NCBI GenBank assembly: GCA_013214845.1
Contig: JABSQC010000031.1
Location: 1 to 7,554, forward strand
Source: Mycoplasmataceae bacterium
Lineage (GTDB): Bacteria; Bacillota_I; Bacilli_A; Mycoplasmatales; Hepatoplasmataceae
Direction of reading: 5' to 3'
DNA: 7,554 nt
The position numbers and the translations under genes are program-made. Numbering within the stretch: position 1 is the first letter of the stretch; each line of letters opens with the position of its first letter. Of the stretch, positions 1 to 5,702 are shown one piece after another. The notes beneath the pieces are model-generated. The model saw only the letters and a program-made list of their open reading frames with translations, ran no database searches and was not told the origin of the DNA.

Positions 1-352
1 GATCATTTTTAGCTAAATCAGCTGAGTATTTTATTTCAGCACCTATATTAAATAAAGTTTGAACAGCAAACGCTACAGCTATTATTGGGGCTGAAAGTGC
101 AATAATTTGTAGAACAACATCTGATGACTTGTCAGCACCCATTATGTGATCATAGTAACCATTTTCAGGTATATAAGATACTGATAATATAGTATCAACT
201 GTTAGATAAAGCGACATAAATAAAAACATCAGTACTGTTGGTACTGCCATTCTTAAAAGTAATTTTCAGATTCTTTCTTTTTCGAATAATTCTTGAGACT
301 TTATATTACTTTTTTTATGAGGATGATCTTTTAAAATTTCTTTTTGCGACAT
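1..352 (-). CDS. MATE-family multidrug/organic-cation exporter, N-terminal part (paralogue 1, runs off left edge)
   Basis: The frame opens at ATG 352 (MSQKEILKDHPHKK...) and is open for 117 codons to the window edge, so only the N-terminus is visible. A short charged cytosolic leader of about 28 residues is followed by a TGA-encoded Trp and a first membrane helix (WKLLLRMAVPTVLMFLF), a polar stretch with YIPENG, then a second hydrophobic segment ending in NIGAEIKYS. Its order of motifs matches the complete MATE gene upstream, which has WKILLRVTGPTVLMLLF, YLIPQNW and NIGSEIKYA at matching places, so the two are tandem paralogues. MATE proteins are multi-helix antiporters that use a Na+ or H+ gradient to expel cationic compounds; the substrate here cannot be told. 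It starts 51 bases after the MATE2 stop and is probably co-transcribed. No clear Shine-Dalgarno site precedes it; a weak TATTAT at 368-373 could be its own -10. Confidence 0.82.
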
Positions 353-403
353 AAATAATAAAAACCTATAATAAATAAATGATAACTTATTCGCGCTAAA
401 ATT

Positions 404-2107
404 TTATCTTTTTTGTTGTTTTATAAAGAAATCTCTTACTTTGTCTGGTATAAGGTCTGAGATGCTATATTCAGGATAGTCTGTTCCATCAGGTGTTTTT
501 TTAAGAGTAAATATTTCTTTTATAAATGCAGGTATAACAAGTAATATAACTATTATTTCTGAAATAGTTATAGATAATGAATATCAAATATAACCATTTT
601 GAGAATCTTTAAATACAGCTCAAAATACAGGAACTACTATGTAGAATACAATAATGCTTTGCATGAATAGAAGTAAGTATGATTCTCATAATTTGTTAGT
701 TGAAACATAGTAACCAAATATTGCATATGAAATTCCAACAAATATAGATCTCATTAAAAGAATAGATGCAAAGTCCTGTCCTTCTTGTGGTCAGTTAGGA
801 GGAAGAGATCAAAGTGCAAAGAATCCACTAATTTGAGTTTGGAAAATAACCTGAATGAATAGAACTCATATAAACATATATAGCAATGTAATTAGAGTAG
901 CTAATTTAACTCTGTCATATTTCTTTTGATGATAATTGAATGCAATTACAGAACCAGACCCTTGAACAACACCTGTCATAACTGCAAATAACAATGCATA
1001 TAACTCAGTATATACAGCTACAGATGAAGAATAGAATGTATTTGGATCAAGGCCATTGCTTATCATATCTGCCTTAACAGTATCTGGAACAGTTATTCTA
1101 GTTGCAAATGTAGTAATTGTAATAGAGTTAGCTGTTTGGATGATAGATCTAAATAGAACTGGTGAACCTATTGATATTGAAGCAATAAGTATTACTCTTG
1201 ATGGAATGTAACTACTATTCTTGTCAAACATGTTAGTTTCATTTTTACGTTTCAAGTTTAGAACAAAAAATAGCAGTGCAAAGAATGTAATTCCCTCAGC
1301 TATTATTGAGGCATAACCAGCTCCTACAAGCGAAGTTCCAACTACTCCCATAAAGATTCAATCAAATAAAAGATTAATTGGAAGACCTAAAGAACCTAAG
1401 ACGGAAGATCAACCAGCTTTACCCTCTACTCTAAGTATTCTTATAAGCATGTCAGAAAGTGCATAAAAGAATGTTCAAAATAATTCAACTTGTGTATATT
1501 TTGTAGCTTGATCCATGGCAAGAGTTGAACTATTGTTATCCAACATTTCAACAATTGGCGGAGTCACCCCTAAAAATATAATAAAGATTATAAAGGTTAT
1601 AAGTGCCGTAGATGAAAATGTAGTGTTAAGTAATTGCTTAGCTTCATCATGTTTTCCTTGGGATAAGAGTTTTGCATATTTAATTTCGCTACCAATATTA
1701 ATGGTTGTTATTATTGCGATAACAATATACATAATATTCGAATTATAGGCACCAGCTGCTACTATTGCAGGATTCGATACTTCAGGAGCAAAACCTTGAG
1801 AAAGACCCCAGTTTTGAGGAATTAAATAAGAAGCAAGTAATGCATCCGTAACATTATACATACCAACAAATAACAGCATTAATACTGTAGGACCTGTTAC
1901 TCTAAGCAAAATCTTTCAAAGATTTTCAGTACCATAAACTTCTTCTGAGGCAATTTTTGCCTTAGTCTTAGTAGGTTTTTTTAAGGAAATTTTAGAATCT
2001 TTTTGGTTTGAACTAAGATTTGTTTTTCCTTTGTTACTCTCTTTTTTCTTAGAGTTATTAATCGATTGACTTTCGTCTTGCTCTTCAACAAAATTACTTT
2101 CTTTCAT
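404..2107 (-). CDS. MATE-family multidrug exporter, complete (paralogue 2), 567 aa
   Basis: Start ATG 2107, stop TAA 404-406, one uninterrupted frame with ten TGA-Trp codons and one TGG. Residues 1-63 form a Lys/Ser/Asn/Glu-rich, presumably cytosolic extension (KKESNKGK, KKPTKTKAK). From Trp64 a hydrophobic multi-helix protein follows, with MATE-like features: GPTVLMLLFVGMYNVTD in helix 1, INIGSEIKYAKLLSQG in the loop after helix 2, and a second-half repeat beginning near ISIGSPVLFRSIIQ, the expected two-bundle symmetry. It ends in a charged tail (VRDFFIKQQKR). MATE proteins are usually about 450 residues; the extra length comes mainly from the N-terminal extension. The predicted role is cation-coupled efflux of drugs or metabolites across the cell membrane. 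It lies 27 bases after the nitroreductase stop and 51 bases before its paralogue. There is no Shine-Dalgarno site, but TATAAT at 2116-2121 lies very close to the ATG. Family call is firm; substrate unknown. Confidence 0.9.
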
Positions 2108-2115
2108 TATTTAAA

Positions 2116-2121
2116 ATTATA
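2116..2121 (-). promoter_or_regulatory. Possible -10 box just upstream of MATE2
   Basis: A perfect TATAAT on the minus strand lies in the 27-base gap between the nitroreductase stop and the MATE2 ATG. Initiation about 7 bases downstream would give a leader of only a few bases. No good -35 is visible. The whole gap is A/T only, so a chance hexamer is quite possible. Confidence 0.3.
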
Positions 2122-2134
2122 TATAAAATTTATA

Positions 2135-2890
2135 TTATTTTTTATATAAACCTACTTCTTTATAGAATTTAACTTCATCTGCAACTGTGCATTTATCCTG
2201 TCAATAATTATGAGTTGAGTTTGAATATTTGAAACCTTTTACTTTTTCATAATCAATATCAAATTTTTTTAAATCGTTACTATTGAATTGTTTCTCATTA
2301 TATTTATCAATAAAAATATCTACGTTATTTGGAAATCTTAATGGCTTTTGAACTGTTGATGATTCAACTAAGTTCTTCCCGACAGAAAGACCAATTGTTG
2401 GAAATGAATGTTTTGGCAAATTAAGCAATTTAGTTAATTTCTCCATATTATTTCTAACTCCTCCAACTGGAACAGTTCCATATCCAATAGATCCTAATGC
2501 AGTAGATATATTAGCTAGAGCAATACCTGAGTCATGCATTGAGACATTTATTAGTGTAGATTCAAAATTTCCTTTTAATTTATATTCAAGGTTATTAGTT
2601 TCTCAAGTCTTTATCATTTTATTGTAATCAGCTATAAAAACTATAAATGCTGATGCTTCATTGATATGTTTTTGACCACCACATAAAATAGAAATTTCAT
2701 CTTTTATTTTTTTATCAGTAACAATAATCATTGAAACTGACTGACCGTTAATTCAAGTTGGCGAATTTTTAAAAACAGTTTTAATCAATTCTATATCTTC
2801 TTTTTTTATTTTTCATTCACTATCAAATTTTCTTATAGATCTTCTTTTTAACAAGACATCTATTGTTTCATTATTGTGTACTTTATTCAT
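2135..2890 (-). CDS. Nitroreductase-family FMN-dependent NAD(P)H oxidoreductase, 251 aa
   Basis: Start ATG 2890, stop TAA 2135-2137, with four TGA-Trp codons. Family marks in order: KRRSIRKF at residues 15-22, the N-terminal Arg/Ser patch that contacts FMN phosphate in this family; SPTWINGQ at 43-50, matching the SPTSxNGQ-type segment that lines the flavin; then a helix with DSGIALANISTALGSIGYG from about residue 120, and GTVPVGGVRNN followed by LLNLPKHSFPTIGLSVGK, the typical NfsA/Frp-like order of a GIRNN motif and a 'LPxxxxPxxGLxxG' strand. Length is as expected for the 240-250-residue NADPH-dependent branch. It probably acts as a cytosolic homodimer reducing flavins, nitro compounds or quinones; the physiological substrate cannot be read. 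It lies between a membrane protein and two efflux pumps, which would fit a detoxification role, but that is inference. There is no Shine-Dalgarno site. An extended -10 and inverted repeat lie directly against the ATG. Confidence 0.88.
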
Positions 2891-2916
2891 AAAAAAATTT
2901 TAACACAAGGTTAAAA
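2891..2916 (-). terminator. Inverted repeat plus T7 between membrane gene and nitroreductase: weak terminator or operator
   Basis: Seven-base arms TTTTAAC / GTTAAAA (2898-2904 and 2910-2916) flank a five-base loop. On the minus strand the hairpin is followed by seven T residues (2891-2897) that run straight into the nitroreductase ATG. The shape suits an intrinsic terminator for the membrane-protein gene that ends at 2953, but the stem has only one G-C pair. Because the arms also cover the extended -10 box, it may instead be a regulator binding site. Confidence 0.45.
2897..2905 (-). promoter_or_regulatory. Extended -10 promoter element for the nitroreductase (TGTTAAAAT)
   Basis: On the minus strand TGT-TAAAAT matches the TGn-TATAAT extended -10 form at all but one hexamer base. 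Six T residues separate it from the ATG at 2890, so initiation at the usual distance would fall on the A of the start codon, giving a leaderless mRNA. No -35 is recognisable, as is common for extended -10 promoters. Confidence 0.45.
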
Positions 2917-2952
2917 TCTTATTTCATTATTTATTTAAATAAATAAATTTTA

Positions 2953-3624
2953 TTAGAATTCTTTATTGAAATATTTTTTAGCAATAAATGTTGATGAGAA
3001 GTAATAAATTATTAAACCAACACCAACCGATAAGACAATGCCACCTGATCTATATAAATCAGATACTAGAACTCCTGTACTAGCAGAAGAAGATAAGTTA
3101 GGTGCATCAATAGCAAATAAAATTCCTGTAGCTCCTAAAGCTAGTATTGATAATATAACTATAAATGACATTGCAATTTCATAAATCTTAAAATCACTTA
3201 CATCTTCATCAATTCCATAAGCAATGCAGCCAAGTACTAATATAAATGTTATTGTAGAGAATACAACACTTGCTATCATTGCTGAATGGTAATTAGAAAG
3301 CATTAGATTTCCCACTTGAACATAAACATCAATAAATGTTATTGCTGATAAAAAAATAGATAAAAGCATAAATGATTTAACGGCATTTATAGTTAATATA
3401 TATTCTTTTCTATCTTCTGTATGTCCAAGAAGTCTATAAGAAATATTTATAAGGTATGACAATAATAATATACCTATTGATATAACAGACATTCATGATG
3501 TGGCTGTTCCACTACTTACGAATGTTTTTATAAAACCTGAAAATATTACTATTAGACCAACACTAATTAGCATAGTAGATAAAATAACAGGTATCTTGTT
3601 TAGTTTTTTATTTATATCTAGCAT
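2953..3624 (-). CDS. Six-helix integral membrane protein of unknown function, 223 aa
   Basis: Start ATG 3624 (MLDINKKLNK), stop TAA 2953-2955, with one TGA-Trp at 3493-3495 in the TSWMSV context. I do not recognise the family. Six hydrophobic segments are visible at roughly residues 11-30, 44-65, 83-103, 112-136, 147-171 and 192-213. They are separated by short loops, including charged ones with GHTEDRKEY after helix 2 and GIDEDVSDFKIYE between helices 4 and 5, and a polar loop SSSASTGVLVSDLYRSGG before helix 6. The positive N- and C-termini (INKKLNK; IAKKYFNKEF) suggest both ends face the cytosol. No catalytic or nucleotide-binding motif is seen. It follows the terminator of the surface-protein gene and precedes the nitroreductase. 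A promoter-like pair lies close to its ATG and there is no Shine-Dalgarno site. The coding call is good; the function is unknown. Confidence 0.82.
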
Positions 3625-3637
3625 AAGTAAATTATAT

Positions 3638-3664
3638 ATTATATGTTAATTACCAAATACTCAA
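3638..3664 (-). promoter_or_regulatory. Candidate promoter for the six-helix membrane protein
   Basis: On the minus strand TTGAGT (3659-3664) and TATAAT (3638-3643) are separated by 15 bases, shorter than the ideal 17. A second TATAAT follows at 3631-3636. The first would put the start about 7 bases before the ATG; the second would put it essentially on the ATG. The -35 overlaps the trailing edge of the upstream terminator. Confidence 0.4.
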
Positions 3665-3693
3665 TAAAAAAGAGTTTTAATCTCCTTTTTATT
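3663..3693 (-). terminator. Intrinsic terminator of the surface-protein gene
   Basis: On the minus strand AATAAAAAGGAG pairs with CTCTTTTTTATT around a seven-base loop. The 12-base stem includes one G-U pair that is good only on this strand (it is an A-C mismatch on the plus strand), which supports the minus orientation. A T-rich 3' arm follows the G/C core. It lies 24 bases after the stop codon of the Ser-rich surface gene. Confidence 0.75.
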
Positions 3694-3717
3694 AAATATT
3701 TATGTTAATTTTTAATA

Positions 3718-4611
3718 TTAGAAATAGTAATAACTTCCACCATAACTACTGTATCCAAAGTATGGGTCATATCCACCATATCCAAATCCAAATGATGAAG
3801 ATGATGATGAATAAGAAGAAGATGATGAAGATGAAGAAGATGAAGAAGAACTAGTACCAGTACTACAATCTAAGTCATATGTATTATCTAGATCACTTGA
3901 ACTTGTTCCTGTGCTATCTACTATTGTTTGTTCTACATCAGCTGTTGTTGGATCAGCGTCATCGTCTACTGTAACTGTAAGAGTAAATTCTGAAGTTTCG
4001 TCACCTGTTGTACTATCAACTGTGTTTGCAGCTACTATATCAATTGATGTAACATTTTCAATTGTTTGTTCATCTGCAGCTACTTCAGGATCATCTGTTT
4101 CAATTGTTAGAGTTACTGCATCATCTCCAGTTAATGCATCATCTATATCTACTGATAGATGTTCATAAGAAGTTTGGGAAAGTTCTACTAGTGAGTCTGC
4201 ACCAGGAGTAGAAGATGAACCAGTTGGAATTTCATAAGCTGTAACCACTCCATCAACTAGTGAAGCTGATGCTATAACATCATCTTCTATACCTTGGTGA
4301 TATAGACCATGAGATGTAACAATTGAATTAGCTTCATCTACACCAGCAATATCATTTGCTGCATCAGTTATGTCAAGTGATACAGGATCAAATCCATCTA
4401 CACTTGTGTCATCAGCAACTAATACATCATCAACAGCTGTAACAGTATAAGTGGAACTAAACGAATCTATCTGACTAGTTGAGTCATCTTGTTTAGTTAA
4501 AACAATTGGTAAAGTTATAACAGTCGCTAAAACTCCTACAATTGCAACAATTATTGTACCTTTATACAATTTGTTAAGTCCTAAAAAGCCGTCAGTAATT
4601 TTTTTAAACAT
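3718..4611 (-). CDS. Membrane-anchored acidic Ser/Thr-rich surface protein with polyserine tract and Gly/Tyr/Phe-rich tail, 297 aa
   Basis: Start ATG 4611, preceded by a good Shine-Dalgarno site; stop TAA 3718-3720. There is no Trp at all. A short Lys-containing N-terminus leads into one hydrophobic segment at about residues 18-39 (TIIVAIVGVLATVITLPIVL), a signal-anchor or uncleaved signal. There is no lipobox Cys, so it is not a typical Mollicute lipoprotein. Residues 40-250 are strongly acidic and rich in Asp, Thr, Ser, Val and Ala, in a beta-strand-like alternating pattern, with an imperfect internal duplication at about 161-185 and 202-230. Cys249 is the only Cys. Residues 254-266 are all Ser, then Tyr267, six more Ser, and a 24-residue tail of Gly, Tyr, Phe and Ser with almost no charge, ending in YYYF. 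It is probably displayed outside the cell as an adhesin-like or structural protein, by inference from composition. I do not recognise a family. It is bounded by its own promoter and terminator. Confidence 0.85.
   Translation of the reverse strand: MFKKITDGFLGLNKLYKGTIIVAIVGVLATVITLPIVLTKQDDSTSQIDSFSSTYTVTAVDDVLVADDTSVDGFDPVSLDITDAANDIAGVDEANSIVTSHGLYHQGIEDDVIASASLVDGVVTAYEIPTGSSSTPGADSLVELSQTSYEHLSVDIDDALTGDDAVTLTIETDDPEVAADEQTIENVTSIDIVAANTVDSTTGDETSEFTLTVTVDDDADPTTADVEQTIVDSTGTSSSDLDNTYDLDCSTGTSSSSSSSSSSSSSYSSSSSSFGFGYGGYDPYFGYSSYGGSYYYF
3793..3852 (-). repeat. Polyserine-coding trinucleotide tract
   Basis: Twenty consecutive codons encode 19 Ser and one Tyr, mostly TCT and TCA with AGT at the start of the run. 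On the plus strand this appears as GAA/GAT/AGA triplets. Mixed codons make it an imperfect triplet repeat, which could still change length by slippage in frame. Confidence 0.8.
3923..4134 (-). repeat. Tandem internal duplication within the surface-protein gene
   Basis: Two units, about 4061-4134 and 3923-4011, encode related segments. The first has TGDDAVTLTIETDDPEVAADEQTI and the second has TGDETSEFTLTVTVDDDADP...ADVEQTI, where the shared core is TGD, TLT, DD, AD and EQTI. The plus-strand DNA also agrees at the ends of the units (ATTGTTTGTT in both). The second unit is longer by a few codons. Confidence 0.65.
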
Positions 4612-4618
4612 ATTTTTA

Positions 4619-4625
4619 CCTACCT
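4619..4625 (-). promoter_or_regulatory. Shine-Dalgarno site of the surface-protein gene (AGGTAGG)
   Basis: AGGTAGG on the minus strand lies seven bases before ATG 4611 and fixes that start. It is the only convincing ribosome binding site in the window, suggesting stronger or differently controlled translation of this gene. Confidence 0.65.
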
Positions 4626-4660
4626 AATTATTTATAAGCTTTAACATCTTGTTCCCTTTT

Positions 4661-4669
4661 ATTATCTCA
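4661..4669 (-). promoter_or_regulatory. Extended -10 promoter of the surface-protein gene (TGAGATAAT)
   Basis: TGA-GATAAT fits the TGn-TATAAT extended -10 form with one mismatch. Initiation about 7 bases downstream would give a leader of roughly 40 bases that carries the Shine-Dalgarno site. No strong -35 is seen. The rest of the 4612-4738 gap is almost pure A/T, with a T7/A8 hairpin-like stretch near 4692-4712 that has no G-C core and cannot be called a terminator with confidence. Confidence 0.45.
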
Positions 4670-4738
4670 AATTAATATTATTTTTTAACACTTTTTTTAT
4701 ATTTAAAAAAAATACTATATAATATAATATTAATTTAT

Positions 4739-5638
4739 TTACTTAATAGGGAATTTTTTATTGCAAATTCCGCAAACAGCTATAATATTGCTCATAGAAT
4801 TTGGATATCCATTTATTATTTTATTTTTAAAGACTGGTCTTATGATTGATAAGTTATCGTCTTTTATATTAGCTATTTTCTTATTATTACAGTTAAAGCA
4901 TATATCACCAGACATAGAAATAACTTTATCTGCATCATCGCGATTCATTATGAATAAGTCACTTGGCAAGTACTTATTATTTCTAATAACAAAATAATCA
5001 TTAATTTTTTCTACTGAATCCTTTAATTTATCTGGAACTTCACTATATATTGAATTTAATATATTTTTATAGTTGTCGATTGAAAAGAAGTGTGCAACAT
5101 TTTTGTTGTTATATGAAAAAAGAGTGTCGTTTTCACTTCTTGTTTCTACTATTGATGTAAGAGAATTCTCTATTTCTTCAAATGAAATATATTTCTCTTT
5201 TGTTTCCTCGTATTCTTTTAGAGTGTTATTTGTTAAAGATGGGTTTACAAATATTCAAGAAAATTCTCCATTATGGACTCAGTTTTTCAATTGAGGAATA
5301 GGAGAAATTAAAATTAATGGTTTTAATTCATTGAATTTCTTTTCAATATAACCATTCTTTACAGACTCCATTTTAAAGTGATCTTGGCCACTGTATGAGT
5401 GAGGTTGAAAGAAAATATTGTATTCCCTGTCTTCAACTAATATTGTATATATTTTATTATTTCCAGTACCTATAATATTCGATATAGAAACTTTCATTCT
5501 GTTAAAAGATATCAAATTAAGTAAACGATTAATTACTTTGTCACTATCATTTCAATGAAATTCAATGTCTCTATGGTCAATGTTATAACTAACCATTTGA
5601 TCATTATTAATTACATTTCTAGATCTATTACCTTCCAT
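4739..5638 (-). CDS. Uncharacterised protein with C-terminal degenerate HNH-like Cys4 zinc module, 299 aa
   Basis: Start ATG 5638 (MEGNRSRNVINND), stop TAA 4739-4741, with TGA-Trp in FHWND, KNWVHN and FSWIF. The N-terminal 220 residues are soluble, mixed alpha/beta in look (KIYTILVEDREYNIFFQPH, ELKPLILISPIPQ) and belong to no family I recognise. The C-terminus has two CxxC pairs: Cys247/Cys250 in ICFNC and Cys289/Cys292 in VCGICNKKF. Between them IIRPV and NSMSNIIAVCGICN line up with the HNH pattern DHIxPV...NSxxNLxxLCxxCNxxK. The zinc Cys4 and central Asn are kept, but the DH pair is replaced by Ser264-Ile265, so nuclease activity is unlikely. It may be a DNA-binding zinc fold or a dead relative of a restriction-type endonuclease; both are inference. 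It lies between the ABC terminator and the surface gene, with no Shine-Dalgarno site before its start. Confidence 0.78.
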
Positions 5639-5643
5639 ATCGT

Positions 5644-5654
5644 TATATAGTATA
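5644..5654 (-). promoter_or_regulatory. Candidate -10 region of the HNH-like gene
   Basis: Overlapping TATACT (5649-5654) and TATATA (5644-5649) hexamers on the minus strand sit just before ATG 5638 and right after the ABC terminator. Either would give a leader of 0-4 bases. No -35 is convincing, because the expected position falls within the terminator hairpin. Low information because of the A/T background. Confidence 0.3.
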
Positions 5655-5663
5655 TGATACTAA

Positions 5664-5688
5664 ATAAAAACCTATAATAGGTTTTTAT
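5664..5688 (-). terminator. Intrinsic terminator of the ABC exporter gene
   Basis: Eleven-base perfect arms (5664-5674 and 5678-5688, core AAAAACCTA / TAGGTTTTT) flank a three-base loop. On the minus strand the 3' arm supplies TTTTTATTTA. The hairpin begins 14 bases after the ABC stop codon. The symmetry would allow action in both directions, but no plus-strand gene is nearby. Confidence 0.82.
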
Positions 5689-5702
5689 GTGTTTATATTA
5701 AT

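Noticed and set aside
381..408. GATAA...TTATC inverted repeat around a CGCG in the MATE2-MATE1 gap
   Set aside because: The arms are only 5 bases and widely spaced; the CGCG is merely rare in A/T-rich DNA and no site is identified.
1515..1748. Plus-strand frame of 77 codons with hydrophobic residues
   Set aside because: It is antisense to transmembrane helices of the MATE gene, which commonly give hydrophobic shadow frames.
404..2107. MATE2 as a pseudogene broken by many stops
   Set aside because: All the interruptions are TGA in one unbroken frame at plausible Trp sites; with code 4 the gene is complete.
3911..4168. Plus-strand open frame rich in Ser, Val and Thr
   Set aside because: It is the antisense of the acidic surface gene; its composition mirrors the complementary codons and it has no ribosome binding site or family marks.
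3718..4611. Surface protein as a lipoprotein such as a spiralin-like antigen
   Set aside because: There is no Cys near the end of the hydrophobic N-terminal segment; the only Cys is residue 249.
4692..4712. T-run/A-run palindrome after the HNH-like gene as a terminator
   Set aside because: It is made only of A and T with no G-C core, so it is indistinguishable from background in this sequence.
4761..5294. Two plus-strand open frames of 73-78 codons
   Set aside because: They lie antisense to the HNH-like gene, which has zinc-binding motifs in its own frame; the plus frames have no start signals or recognisable motifs.
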